Shown here: one piece after another, positions 13,971 through 26,462 of the stretch | Position numbering within the stretch: the stretch's first letter is position 1 | Layout: every line of letters begins with the position of its first letter | From: Chinchilla lanigera | Taxonomy: Eukaryota; Chordata; Mammalia; Rodentia; Chinchillidae | Assembly: GCF_000276665.1 (NCBI RefSeq) | Contig: NW_004955463.1 | Location: 8,982,816 to 9,046,815, forward strand | Length of the DNA stretch: 64,000 nt | Reading direction: 5' to 3' | The notes under the pieces: model-generated | The model's input: only the letters and a program-made list of their open reading frames with translations | Told to the model about the DNA's origin: nothing | The model's database searches: none | Position numbers and translations under genes: made by a program

Positions 13971-15774
13971 TATTTGTTTTTAAGAAACAAAGTTCTTTGC
14001 CTTGTAGAGTTGTATAGAGTCTGAGTTTTATGGATTATATTCCATCATAATGTCCTTGGAATGTGTTCCCTGATCTAGTTTTCTTCCAGCATATTTGTAT
14101 TTGTATGAGGATATTCGATTAAATTCAATTTCATAGGGAGAAGAACGCTTGATGGGTAGTTTTAGAGAAATTGACTTAATTTTGCCCAGTGTTGATTCAG
14201 TGTCTTCTGCAATAGTCACATACCTTTTAAATTTTGGTGTGCCATGATTGTTGCTTAATTTGAATAAGATAATTTATTTGCCTCATAATTTTTCTCTTTT
14301 GACCTTTCATCTGCTTTCATTTCTAAAGGTATTTTAGTAGTGAATAAATTAACCTATGTCATCAAATGCCACATGGTAATTTCAGTAGCTGGCTGAGCAA
14401 CTGAATCCTTGATCATTGATGGGAGTTCAGTCCTCTTTGTTTTTATTTTTATTTGGTGTTCAGAATTTTGACTAGCTTGGAGAGTGACAGGTCAGCATTT
14501 CCCACACTGTCATGACCTTTTCCCAACTAAAATGATCCTGGTAAAAAGTGCAGAGCCTCGTAAAGAACATGTCCCTTCAACTTTTAGCCTGGTGAGGTAT
14601 ATAAGTATATCAAATTAAGCCAGTAAAATTAATTGCTAATATTTGCTTTGCAGGCTAGATAGGTAATACTTTTGTAGAAATGATGTTGACAGAAAAAAGA
14701 ATCAAGGGATGGCTTAAAAGTCTGTGGAGACCTTGCTATGGAAATTTTATATTCATGTAAAACTATCAATGATTAATTGAAAATATATAGCAAAACCATG
14801 TTTCTCTAGTTGGCTTCCTAGCTAGCAGAAGATTATTAGCTTTGTGAAGGAAAAACTCATAGCTTTCTTATTATAACTCCACCCTAGTCAGTTATCCAAA
14901 GATATGCTCCTCTTCTTTGAAAAAGCTGTCGCATCCTCCAAGACATTGTGTTACTGCAATGTTGTCCTCCAAGGGTAGAGTTGCTGGATTAGACTATGTC
15001 ATGAACAAAATATGCTATCAGAAAAAAAAAGAAAGAAAGAAATATCCCAACAACTTGTGTACTTAAAAAATAACCTTTTCTGACAGTCTTATTTTCCTAA
15101 AGATAACACTGTCTAATGACACCAAATTATTTGCTCAGCAGCTGGTGAGAACTTAGAATCTGCTTTCTGTTTAGCTACAGATGATACCAATATTACAACA
15201 AAAATTAAAATTTTGTTCTGCAAGGAGAAGCACCCAAAGGTCACTCTTCATTCTGCTTAAGAAGGAAGGAATAGCATCAAGGTCCGCCCAGAAAGCTTCT
15301 ATGGGAGCAGTGTAGTTTAAGGCAATCCAGTAAACCAACTTAAATCTCAGTACATGCATTTGACAAAACAAAAAACAAGGGTTTCCTAATTCACTTGTGT
15401 GACCTTGGACAACCTTGCCCTTTGTATATTGTGAATTGATAACTAGAGCTATTTCATTAAAGATGGTAGAACTATTTGTTTGCAATGATTTGTAGCCTCT
15501 TAGAATATAGGATGAATTAAAATGTGCTAATGTCCTTTCTACTCTCATCATACTGTATGTCCTTAAATGATGCCAGAGCCCAAGTTAATCAGTTAATCCC
15601 CACTGGCCTTGGGTGTCAACCTGTTCTTTGGACAAAATGTCAGCTGCTAGGTACTCTACAAATCCCTGAATGCTTCCAGCTTAGTAGGTAAGCCTTGAAG
15701 TCTGTAAAGGAAGAAAGTCGGATGCCCTAATTCTACTTTTGAAAATTTTGGTTCCATTTGTGGTCTCAGGATAG

Positions 15775-15862
15775 TTTCTGTCTCTGTCTGAGTCTCTGTC
15801 TCTGTCTTTGTCTCTCTGTCTCCCTGTCTCGGTCTCTCTCTGCTTCTCTGTCTCCCTCCCCA
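15775..15862. repeat. (TCTCTG)n-type microsatellite
   Basis: A C/T-rich run with repeated GTCTCT units abuts the SINE at 15,873. Confidence 0.9.
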
Positions 15863-15872
15863 CCACCCTTTA

Positions 15873-15950
15873 CTGCTGGGAAGGAACTCAGACTCAGGGC
15901 TTTAAAAGTGCTCGGACAGCACTTTACCATTGAATGTACTCTCAGCTACC
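15873..15950 (-). mobile_element. Degenerate ID-type SINE
   Basis: CTGCTGGGAAGGAACTCAGA ... GGACAGCACTTTACCATTG ... CTCTCAGCTACC is a reverse-complement ID-like core whose tail side is the C/T microsatellite. Confidence 0.6.
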
Positions 15951-16781
15951 CTTCTTGTTTCTTTAAAGGAGAGGTCAAGTGAAATAGGATGTTACCTTCC
16001 ATTGCAGCATTGGCACTGGTAACCTCCAAGTCTAGGAGGATGTCTTTTATCACCTCCTGTCATTTTTTTTTCCTTTCAAGTACTTATTTGCTCTCCTGCA
16101 GAAGATTGAATTACTGCAGAGAAAAAAATGCCAAGCCAGAATGACAGTGCTTCAGTAGTTCCACGTCTGGCTCTTTTCCTTTGGAAAAACTAATGACTGC
16201 ACCTGTCTTCTCCTGAGCATCTGGAGAAGCTGCAGGAGGTAGCTGGGCTCCTGCTCAGCTTCTGCTCTAGAGCTGCGCTTTCAGGAGCCAACTAAGCATT
16301 TTCTCCTCTCTGCAAAGTGCTTTTAGTGTCTAACTGCAGAGGAGCCATGTTCTGAGCAAGAATAATTGTAGATTTTTTTTTTAAACTGGGAAACCAAAGA
16401 GCAAGAAAACATGCAGATTTCTAAATACATAGGTATTGAAGCAATCACAGGTAAGGGTAAAAATCTGTAATTTTTGTAATGGTTGCCTGCTTAATATTAG
16501 AATATTTAAAATGTTGAAAATTGCATATTTTGTTGAGACAACTGCATAGTTTAATATATGCAAGAAATCATTAAGACTTCTCCTAAAAACCCTCTCACTC
16601 AGGCAAGACAGATCTAATGATTGCTCCTTAGAGCTTACAGTGTTGACTCATGCTAATTCCTGCTAGTTGTCAAAGGAAAATAGAGCCACTTCTTATCAGC
16701 ACCTCTCCTTTGTGTAAGAGTCATGGTTTGTGGGTGCTGTATAGATCACTGATAAGGAAAACAATTAAAACAAGCAAAAAT

Positions 16782-16852
16782 GGAGCTGAGAATGTAGAAC
16801 CATTGGGTAGCATGCAAGAGGACCTAGATTAGATCTCCAGCACTGCAGAAAA
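16782..16852 (+). mobile_element. Degenerate ID-type SINE
   Basis: GGAGCTGAGAATGTAGAACC ... AGATCTCCAGCACTGCAG is followed by AAAA; a diverged ID core. Confidence 0.5.
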
Positions 16853-19800
16853 GTGAGGTGAAACAGGAGAGTAGCATCCTTTTCAAGATTATTTTCAATT
16901 TTAGCTGATCTTGAGCAGGAAGAGAAGAGAGGAGAAGGAATCCCCACAAGCTATAGGAAATAGTGTATAGAGAAATGTTGTCCCAGGGGGAAGTATTTAG
17001 TGATAAGCAGAAAACAAATTATTAAATTTTCATACTATATCTTTACAAAAATATATAATGGTAGGATTTCCAGAATTTTACCTTATAAGCAAGCTTATAT
17101 TATGTTCTATGTAATAATATGGACATGTTTTATATAATTGCATCCAATACAGTAAGTACATTTAATTCATATAACTTGAAAATTTACTCAGAAATATTAC
17201 AGAATTATTTAGATCTTGAAAGTAGAAATAATCATGTGTTCAAGATACATGCTTTCTAGCTGTTTACTCAGAATTTTTCTTAATATCATTTTATGCTGTT
17301 ACATTATAATTTAGTGGTTATAAATTATTGCCAAGCAATTACAATGAAGTTCAGCTATACTACTGATATTTACTTAATGCTTTACAATTATTCCAGTATT
17401 CCCCTTCAAAACTAGGCCATCTCTCTGCATGTTTTGAAGAATTTCCTAAGAAATAACATGAGGTTTGATTTTGTAAAATACCAGAGTGTGGACAGATAAC
17501 TTCTTTGCTTTTCTTTGTCCAGTATTTATGAAAGTAATGATAATTACAATATCATGCAGCAGTATGCAGTTTTGGGTAAGATAAAGCCATTTTAACAAAC
17601 TTCACAATATGCCCGAATCTCATTGTCACTGCTGAATTCTCTGAGGCTGGTCACCAGGTAGGAATCCCATGGCTGGTAATTGGCACCCTGGGGACTCAGA
17701 CTTGATTCTTCTCAAGATTCCTGTTCATCTTACTACATCTTACCTAAGAAGGTTTCTTTTTAGGGAGAGTTGGAGTGGTCTTAAAATGTTGAACTCCAGT
17801 AACTTCAGTGGTTACCATTATTTCTTGCACATAATGGACAATGAGTAAAGAATGGAAGGAAGCAGAAAAGGAGGGATGAAGGAAAGGAAGAAGGAAAGGA
17901 GTCAGGGAGGGATGCAAGCTAGAAAGAGAAGCAAGAAGGAGGAAAGAAGAGAAGGCAGGAGTCCCAGTGTGTGGCAAAGGAGTTTTAGGCACAATAATGG
18001 TGATCTTAGTCTCTGTATCACTGGTTAGGTGAGAGAGCTAGCCAGCCCCTTGAAGGACGATCACTGGTCCTGAACTGTATTGCCAAGACGGACCAGCTCG
18101 GGAGTAAAACACTCTGACATGTATTCCCTGGTATTAAGCTATACTTTTATTTATCCTTTTTTCCCTTACAGGACTATAGTTGCTAACTTACCAAGGAAAA
18201 TGTGTTTAAAATGAAACATTCATATAAATGTCAAACATAAGAATAGTGGAGTCATATTTAGCAGTGTTCTTAATTTCCATTTATAAGCAGATAAGACCCA
18301 AATTGTGGGATCACAAAGCTGAAGGAGACAGTGTTTACCAAGCCCTGAATGAGTGAAATCTATTTCATTTTCTCCTGGAATAACCTGTGGGGTTACAAGG
18401 GGGCATCTTTTATGTATGGAAATACATTCTACCTGCAAAATCTTCAGCTTTGCTTCTAATAAACTCCTCTCAGCTCCCCTAGAAAGAATAGTATTTCCAC
18501 AGTTGGTGGAGGGCCTGCTTTGTCTGTTTCATTGTTTTCTGGCTGAATTACTAAATGGAAACTGAGTTGGCGATACAGTGTGTGTAAGCCAAAGAGAAAG
18601 GCTTTCATTGCAAATTTGATAGACTTGCTTAGGCCTGACAGCACACTGTGTTCAACTGAGGAGAGGAAAAGGAAACTGGCGAGCACCTGAAGAGTGTGTG
18701 TGGCACCACCTCTAGCTGGACTTCTGACAGTTACAGCTTAGTCTGTGCTTGGCTATAGGTTCTGAGCAGCTGTATCCAGTCAGTTCACACTTTGCTTCAC
18801 CTGGGAGTTAATTGCTGTGTTAAAACTCATGACTTTTTCTTTACATTATCACTGTTAAAATATAAAAATACTAAGTACAATAGTCCATGGTTGTGTGAGA
18901 TAGATGCTACTTCATTGCCCTTCTAATGAATATTTTACTATTAAATGTCCCACTGCTACTTTAAAGTAGTAATCTAAGAATTTTTCAGTAGAGTATGTTC
19001 ACTCTAGGTGCTTTGGGATAGCATTACAAAAGAATACTCACTTCAGGGAGAAATATTTTTAAGGTGCAAAAGAAAAGTTATTTCTAATTTTAATATGTAT
19101 TTATTATTCTTAGTTGTTCTGATAATCACACAAGAGAACACATCTAAGGGAGCAGGATATCTGTTTTTTGTCTCATGGCCAATTTTTGTGAGCAGTTTAC
19201 CATGTATGTGGAGTGTATGCATTTGTGGTGGGGTGCTAGTTCTGCTTTCTGTAAAAGGCTCAGGATTTGTTCTGGGAGGCTTGTGCCATGTCTCCTGCTC
19301 AGCTGGGTGAGGAGAGATCCTTAGCGACCTGTCATGGATTCAGACAGCACTGGGGTGTGTGCGTGGTTCAGCATTCTCTGCAGGAGCATGGAGACAGCAC
19401 GCTGCATGTGGTCCCTTCGGTGCTGTCACAGGGGTAGAAAGGATACCCAGCCGAATTTGTCATTGCATGGAATGCTGTCAGCAGTTCAGTCTTAAGCACA
19501 AAACCTTTCACAGTTCAGGCAACTGTCTTTCTAATATCTTTTACAAGCACTGCCATGGATGAAGACAGTAACATATAGCACCTACATATGAAGTCTTTCA
19601 CATGAAGATGTGTTTAAATTATATGCCATGTGAAATATAGGAATAGTGTCCACTCTATGCTTTTGCAGACCAAAAGATGCATGTTACATTTCTTTCATTC
19701 TGATAAACATGTTAAACTGATTTTTCCATCCATTAGAGCTGATAAAAAATAGTAAAATCACCTCTCCTCGTGCTCCATTCATTCCTTTGTTTGGTTTGCA

Positions 19801-19871
19801 GACCTATAAAGGAAACCTTGAAAGGCATTTTGAAAAGGAAATTTTGTTGAACTTATTAAAAAATTGACCAA

Positions 19872-19942
19872 GGCTGGGGTTCCAGCTTAGTAGTTGAGTG
19901 CTTATCTAACATGTTCAATCCCCAACTTCACAAGAAAAAAAA
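19872..19942 (+). mobile_element. Degenerate ID-type SINE
   Basis: GGCTGGGGTTCCAGCTTAGT ... GTTCAATCCCCAACTTCAC followed by an A run. Confidence 0.65.
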
Positions 19943-20079
19943 GTGACCCAGTTGTTAATTGATTCAAGAATAGCATGTATCTTAAGATTCTTCCCTTCTT
20001 TCCCATTTATACTTGGTACTATTCACTGAATGACATTTTTTACCAATTTCTTTACCGAGATTATCTATGGTCCCCATAA

Positions 20080-20230
20080 AAAAATCTTCTCAGATGTCTT
20101 TTATTCCTGTTTATTAAATGGGAACATTGAGCAGCGAGGTGGTTCATGACACAAAGCTCGTAGGGAAAGAGATTTGAACCAGATCTGTCGGCAGAGTCCA
20201 GGTCTTTTGGACTGATCTTAGCTGCTACTC
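20080..20230 (-). mobile_element. MIR/L2-like relic
   Basis: TAAATGGGAACATTGAGC ... AGAGATTTGAACCAGATC ... GCAGAGTCCAGGTCTTTT follows the reversed MIR layout. Confidence 0.45.
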
Positions 20231-20432
20231 CCAAATGCTATGCTAAGAGCAGTGAAATGGTACTTGCACATGTCTTAGACAGGATCCCAAGAAACAAGAA
20301 AGCAATTAAGAAACTGAATAACCAGATGTTGACTATTCCATTCCAGTAGAATGAAAATCAAGAAAAGTAGCAGAAATTGGGTTAAAAATTACAAGAAAAT
20401 GTGAACTTTTGAAGGAAATAAAAAGAAAGGCA

Positions 20433-20530
20433 GGGCTGGGAATATGGCTCAGCTGCACCTGCACAGTGCCTGCCTGGCAAGCCCAAGGTTATGAGTTCAA
20501 GTCGCAGTACCCCAAAAAAAAGAAAAAAAG
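20433..20530 (+). mobile_element. ID-type SINE
   Basis: GGGCTGGGAATATGGCTCAG ... TGCCTGGCAAGCCCAAGGTT ... GAGTTCAAGTCGCAGTACCC and then an A-rich tail. Confidence 0.85.
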
Positions 20531-21323
20531 GCAAAATAACAAGGGGAAAATGGCACATATAGGTCAAGTCAACAAGAACATCCAAAATTTACATGCAAAT
20601 AATAAAACAGAAATTGATAAGGAAGACAAGACTTTAAAAATCTGCAGGAGTATATCAGAAAAGAAGGAAAAAAAAATATGCCTCAAGGTGGATATATTTT
20701 CCTGAAAAAATAAATAGAATCTTCATTGCCTTGATGTTGGTTCTGCTTCTCATCCTGACAGTATCAGTATCAACACTATATAAATTGACTTTTTCTGGTT
20801 GAGACTGAGCACTGCCCATAGCATTACCAGCAATGCAAGTGACGAGAGGTAGTCCTGATACTGAAAGCCCTTTGAGCCTGAGAGCCGAGCTTGGCTTCAT
20901 TTAATCTGTACAATTAATATCATCGTCAACTTCACTTCCATGTGACTGTGAAGGCTGACAAATGAATGTCAGGTTATCACATGAAGATATTGGACGCCAA
21001 AACTGAGGCTTGTTTCTATGCTCCTAGTTCCAGATAGATAAATTTTGTAGTGCTTTATCCTGCATTTGTTAAGATACAGTATTAGAGTGTCTTTTCATTT
21101 CCCAAAAGAAGTTTGTCAGTCAGGTATTAAACAATGACCCTCAGAGTAGAAGAATTAGAGTAAAATAGAAATTGTAAAGTAAATGACTTCTGACTTCTGT
21201 GTCAATGTATGTTCAATTAACTGTATATATTTTCTCATTTGGAGCATATGTACTATCTTGTATCCTTGTGTGTTTTGTTTTTGGTTTTGTTTTTTGACTA
21301 TACATTGTCTTAAAGATGTAGTT

Positions 21324-21412
21324 GGCACTGGAGAGGTTGCTCAGTAGTGGAGGGCTTGCTTAGTAGGCACAAAGACTGTTTTCAATCCCCAGTATTGCAA
21401 AAAGAGAAAAAC
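21324..21412 (+). mobile_element. Degenerate ID-type SINE
   Basis: GGCACTGGAGAGGTTGCTCA ... TTTTCAATCCCCAGTATTGC followed by an A-rich tail. It lies 176 bases before a younger copy. Confidence 0.65.
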
Positions 21413-21587
21413 ACAACATACACATGAAACATAATTTCCAAAAAAAAATATTTTATGGAGCTTCATCAACATAACTTGACACCATTACCTTTGAACCATC
21501 CTTAAAATGGATTGTGCCTAGTGACAGGAGAGCTTCTTTTTTGCAGCTACTTTAAAAGATAAAAACAATGATTATAAAAATTTTGAG

Positions 21588-21682
21588 GGGCTGGGGATTT
21601 AGCTCAGTGGCAAAGCGCCTGCCTGGCAAGTGCAAGGTCGTGAGTTCGGTTCCCGGTACCGGAGAAAAACCAAAAAAAAAAA
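21588..21682 (+). mobile_element. Young ID-type SINE with target duplication
   Basis: GGGCTGGGGATTTAGCTCAG, CGCCTGCCTGGCAAGTGCAA and GTTCGGTTCCCGGTACCGG are followed by an A-tail. The flanking direct repeat AAAAATTTTGAG (21,576-21,587 and 21,683-21,694) is the target-site duplication. The tRNA-like box A and box B are intact to the eye. It is the cleanest ID copy in the window and ends about 230 bases upstream of the EGF exon. Confidence 0.92.
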
Positions 21683-21922
21683 AAAAATTTTGAGTCCCCT
21701 TTCCTATTTAGTTGGAATTAAATTAATGTATTCTGTAATTACCTGTGTTCTACTAATCGTGTTCTGTTAGTTAATTGTGTTCTATGTATTACGACCACAA
21801 AATAGTTTCTTTGCTGCTGTTTGTGATCTGAAACTTCAGGCAAGTTGGCTGTACCTTATATGAACTCTTGCTTTTAAACGAATGTAGATGTGAACATTTC
21901 CTCTTCCTTATCTCCTATGCAG

Positions 21923-22052
21923 CTACATCTACATCCACCACTGGGACGAGCCATCTTGTGAAGTGTGCAGAGAAGGAGAAAACGTTCTGTGTGAATGGTG
22001 GCGAGTGTTTCATGGTGAAAGACCTTTCAAACCCCTCAAGATACTTGTGCAA
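21923..22052 (+). CDS. Nrg1: Neuregulin-1 common EGF exon (Cys1-Cys4)
   Basis: This 130-base internal exon encodes the Ser/Thr-rich juxta-EGF segment (TSTSTTGTSHLVKC) and the first four cysteines of the EGF-like domain, ending at SRYLC. The EGF-like domain is the receptor-binding part of neuregulin-1. It binds ERBB3 and ERBB4 and drives dimerisation with ERBB2. The exon begins after a TATGCAG acceptor and ends at AA|GTAAGA. Two bases at the start and two at the end complete split codons, leaving 42 whole codons. Cysteine spacing and the VNGGEC and MVKDLSNPS motifs match neuregulin-1 rather than neuregulins 2-4. Cys5 and Cys6 come from either the alpha or the beta exon. Retaining the downstream intron would give AAG then TAA, an immediate stop. 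Confidence 0.97.
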
Positions 22053-24904
22053 GTAAGAAAAGAAATCCCCTCCCTGGCTTATATCCATAACTGCTTCTTC
22101 CGGCTGATTCTGTGTCTCATCATGTGGATCGTTGCTTCTTTTTCCAATTCCATTGCATCCTGTTGAGTAATGCTGTTTTATTTGTAGAGTGTTTTAAAAA
22201 GTTTATGCCATTTGTCACCTCCTCTGTTGTATCCAGAATTGTTTTTCTCTTTTCAGTGTGTGTGGGGTTTTTATCTTTTGTGTTTGGATTTTATTTTTAC
22301 CTTCATATTTATAATGTTATTTTCTTTGTGGTTTTCTTATTATCACTCAGAAGACATATGCAAATATCATGGAGGGCTATAATCTTCATATCCATATTCT
22401 CCATGTCAATGGATTAATTGCACTAAAAGCTAATGTTTCTCCCTAACCCCAATGTTCAAGTTCAAAATGAATTAGAGAACATAAAGAAGCAAAATGGCAG
22501 AAGATTCCATATTCAGACATCCGTCGTCACCTTTGTGATTACCTATTGTTCCATAAGTACTTGTCAACATGAATTTCAGGTTGAAATTACTAGTGGGGAA
22601 AAAAGCAATTTGCATATGTTCCAAAATGCATTTCTTGTGTGTAACACTGTTCTCTGTAGTGGGCAATATTCCTTCATACACTGCTATCACTTTAGATAGA
22701 TCTAGACTGGGCTCTTTTTTTCCAATGAGTTAGAGGAGTTGACTCACCTTTAAGAAATACCAAATTTATCCTATTTCTTCAAGTAGCACACAACAGTGCT
22801 ACTATTAGCACATTAAATGTTTAAACTTTATGGTAAAAATTAATAGGACTCATTAAAATACATGTTTATTGTGGCATGCATTTTTAGTCTCCTATTAATA
22901 TTTATTCTGGATGTGGGGTATGTGGACTCATTATCTGATATTAGTAAAAGATATTTTATATCTTAGTGAAATAATGAAAATAAACATTTATGTTGCTGTG
23001 TACCAATGGCTATGTCCCCAAAGAAAGATATTTTAAAACCAATTTCTTAAAAAAATGTAATGTAGAACATCTAACACATTTTACAGGCCGTCCATAATTG
23101 GAAACATGCAAGGAATACATTGTTCTAAAAGTAGCAGAGACTGTCTTAAAGGAAGAAAACTTTAAAATCTTTTTCTTGCCCTAGAACGTGATTTAAAGGT
23201 CAGGCAGGGAGTTGACCTAAAAAAACAACTGGCAAAATGAGAAAGGCACAAAACATATTTAACAAGGCCATTTTCCTTTATGTTATATAAGCAGTGTATA
23301 AAGATTTTACCAATTTTTTTAAAAGCCTTAATTATATTTATTAGTAATGAAGTACATTTTAAAAGACGTATGTTTTAAAATCTAACAGACAGCCAGCATG
23401 CCAGTGGGTAGGCAGTGTTTTTGCTGCCCCTTGAGCTGTCCTGAAACGGTTTGTCTGTACTGTGTCTCATGGGGCCCGGTGACTGGGAACAAATCTTTTC
23501 CCAAACTGCTCCTTTATTGCCCTTAGAAGCTCTTTACTTAAAAGAAGAGAGGCAGTGCCAAGAGAGGACATGTGGTGGTGGCTGTTCAGCTGGTTTTATC
23601 AATGAAGACAGACAGTTTACAAAAGCAAATAGAGCCTGTTAGACTAACTAAAAGGCAAGGAACTGGAAGTGTGGAATTGTAATCTCAATTACTGAAAGTC
23701 TCTTTCATGGAGACAGGGAACAGTTATAAATCAGTCTTATATAAACCTAAAGGCAAGATAAAAAAGAAACAATATGCAGAAAAAAATTATTCCTTTCAGA
23801 TCTGAATTTCTCACCTGGCTACCTATGTTTATTTCTAAAAAAAAATATAATTTTAGAGATTCATTTTTTGATCATTAAAATGATTCAAATCTATATGCCT
23901 ACGTCAAAATAAAAATCTGTCTGTTTTAGTCTTCAGTTCTGCTGACATGCAATGACTACAGCACAAAGCAGGCAGCCCCAAATTGATCATATGGAACTGG
24001 GATGAACACGTTTTATAGTTTCCTCTGGGATTTTCTGGGATCAAAATGAAAAATACAACAAGCCAAGAGTTATAATCTGTAAAATATGGGGTTCATTTAT
24101 TATATGGAGAAATCTGGTTATTTTTCCCTAATCTTAGGCATACAATGTAATTGTGTTTCAATAAATCTCCTTGAAAAACATTTACATTATAGGTCTTTAA
24201 ATTCTTCCCCTTTAAAACAGTTGTACCCATATTATCTATGTTTCATGTTTTTATTTCCCTAGAAAAACATCTGAGACTACTATATTTTAATTTTAATAGT
24301 GAAATACGATCATTTTTCATCATAGCCTTTGCGGAGATTTATGGGCTGAGCGAGTACATATGATAGTTTCTGAATACCTCTAAGGAACCGGTGCACTTAC
24401 TTTCCACGTATTAATTTCAGCTACTCTGTAGCCCTCCCACGGCCTACATGTAGCATGCACCTAAATGCTGTTCATTTGTTCTTTTTTGGTTTTGTGCCAA
24501 CAACTGCAATCTTTCTTCACCCACATGGTTTCTCATTAAATTTTAAGCCAAATCCAGAAAAAAGTACTTGTTTCTTAAAAAAGTTTTTATTTTTTACTTC
24601 TCTAAAAAGTGTTAAAATGGGAAACCGTGAATACTCTGCATCCCAGAAATGAATCATCTCGTGGATCATTGTTGCCTTCTAGTTCTCAGAAAACTGCACC
24701 TTTCGTCTTTCCCTCTCTTTCTTTTCTCTCTTCTTTTCTTTTATTTTTTCTTTTCCTTCTGTCTCTCTTTTCTTCCTTCTGTTCTGTTTTTTATATTTAT
24801 AATATTTTAGGAAAATGTTGTAAATAATTATTGAATCTTTTTAAAAAGAAAATCTTTAATGTCTATGATTTTGACAGTGTCATCCCCCTTTTTATGGTGC
24901 TTAT

Positions 24905-25033
24905 TTTTGTTTTTATTTTGTTTGTTTTGAGACAAGGTCTCACTGTGTAGCCCAGGCTGGCCTCAAACTTGTAGAGCTCCTCCTGCCTCAGCCTCCAGAG
25001 TACTAGAATTACAGGCATGCACCATGCCTGGCT
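24905..25033 (-). mobile_element. B1 SINE
   Basis: The + strand reads TTTTGAGACAAGGTCTCACT, GTAGCCCAGGCTGGCCTCAA, CCTCAGCCTCCAGAGTACTA and ACAGGCATGCACCATGCCTG, the reverse complement of a rodent B1 (7SL-derived) element with its A-tail at the left. Confidence 0.93.
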
Positions 25034-26430
25034 TTTTCTTTCTTTTTGGACCATGATCTCATTGGTACATCAAAGTAAATTAGTACCTTAAAGGAAGAAT
25101 TATAGTATATTTAATGTCCAAAATAGTTCTGGTTTTTTTTGTTAAATGAAAGCGTATTTTTCTTAAAAAAAAAAAAATAAAGGAAAAACTTCCCATATTA
25201 AAAATATCTATGCCATTAAAAGTAGTAACTACTTAGAATTTAAACAATGACACATAATAGACCAGATCTTATGATAATATATTATCCACTAGACCCTTTG
25301 AATAGAACAAAAAACATAAAAACGCTGTACTGGCTCATCATGGTCCTGTCAGTGAAGCTAGTTCATAGTTTCCATATGACCTATTTGTCTAGAGCAAAAC
25401 ACTGCTGAAGCATGAGCCACAGCATTCAGAATCAGCTTTATCCCTTACTGAAGACATGACTCAGAAATACCACAAGCCTGGAAGTTTCCAAGTAGTCTCT
25501 CTGGTCACCTAATCCACTGTTGTCTTCTTGGGAGTAGAAGTAGAAGATTTTACAGCAAATCTCTTTTGTTTCTTCATTGCAAACAAGGTGTTCCAAATGG
25601 ATTAACCATATAACAGTTAAACGCTTCTCAGAGGAGAGGTTTGCTAGTTACTTAGACTTGCCCTTGGGGACTGTGTGGGAATTTGAGTGATGGTTCTCAT
25701 CTTTTATATTCCTCTTGACTCTATAGTAATTTAAAATTGATCCTGAGGAAATAAACAGTTACTATTCCAGATTATGGAAAGATGAGGAAAGAAGGATTCC
25801 AGTTTTTACCCTCTGATGCTATATGTAGTCATATGGTTCAGTGAAATAAGATCATTTAAATGTGAGATTGTCCAGACTTTCCTCCTTGCTTTCATTCTTA
25901 AAACTGTTCTTCTGACCATTTTCAAAACTGTTTTGGAAGATGTTAATGCAGTTTGTTAAACCTAAAAACTATTTTATATCAGGCTGTTTATAAATCTGAA
26001 ATATTGTCCAAAGGACAGATATGGCTTCATCATGAGGGGATTAGAGTTTTAACCACTGATTATAGCGAACAGTCATTAGTCCTTTCACTTCAACTCTCTG
26101 GACAGAATCTCTATTTATAACATAGAGTTAATATGCTCTCCAAAGTTTTTCCCAAGGAGTCAGTGAAATTAAATGAGTTCATTTCTGCTAAAGTACTTTC
26201 AACTCTGGGGAAGCAAGGCTTTTTTTTCTTCTTAGTGGGATTATTACATTTTTACTGACATTTAAAAATTATATACACCTGTCTTAACAGATGATATTTT
26301 CATGTTTAAGTCCTAATTTTTCATTTTATTCAACAATAGCAGTTTTTATTTGATAAGGCAAAGCTACCAGATAGCTTTGTAATTTTCAATTGGCAGATCA
26401 TTTAATATCTGTAATCGTTAACTTCATTAG

Positions 26431-26435
<5 letters not shown>

Positions 26436-26462
<27 letters not shown>
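26436..26462. repeat. Poly(A) run
   Basis: About 27 consecutive A, with no recognisable SINE body directly 5' of it. Confidence 0.9.

Larger units (their letters stand above)
1..21922 (+). other. Nrg1: Nrg1 intron upstream of the common EGF exon (partial)
   Basis: No coding exon was recognised here. The open frames are short (126 codons or fewer), and many coincide with simple repeats or SINEs. In the Nrg1 family the Ig-like, spacer and cysteine-rich-domain (type III) exons lie upstream of the EGF exon. None of their typical peptides was seen, so they should lie outside the window. The stretch is AT-rich intronic DNA with ID-type SINEs (five in + orientation between 16.8 and 21.7 kb), microsatellites, and MIR, L2 and L1 relics, which are listed separately. 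Assignment to the Nrg1 intron follows from position and strand only. Confidence 0.8.

Noticed and set aside
16080..16350. Possible alternative Nrg1 first exon in a GC-richer patch
   Set aside because: The patch has CTGC-rich stretches but no open frame, donor or known neuregulin N-terminal peptide.
24863..25054. 63-codon minus-strand frame
   Set aside because: It is the translation of a B1 SINE.
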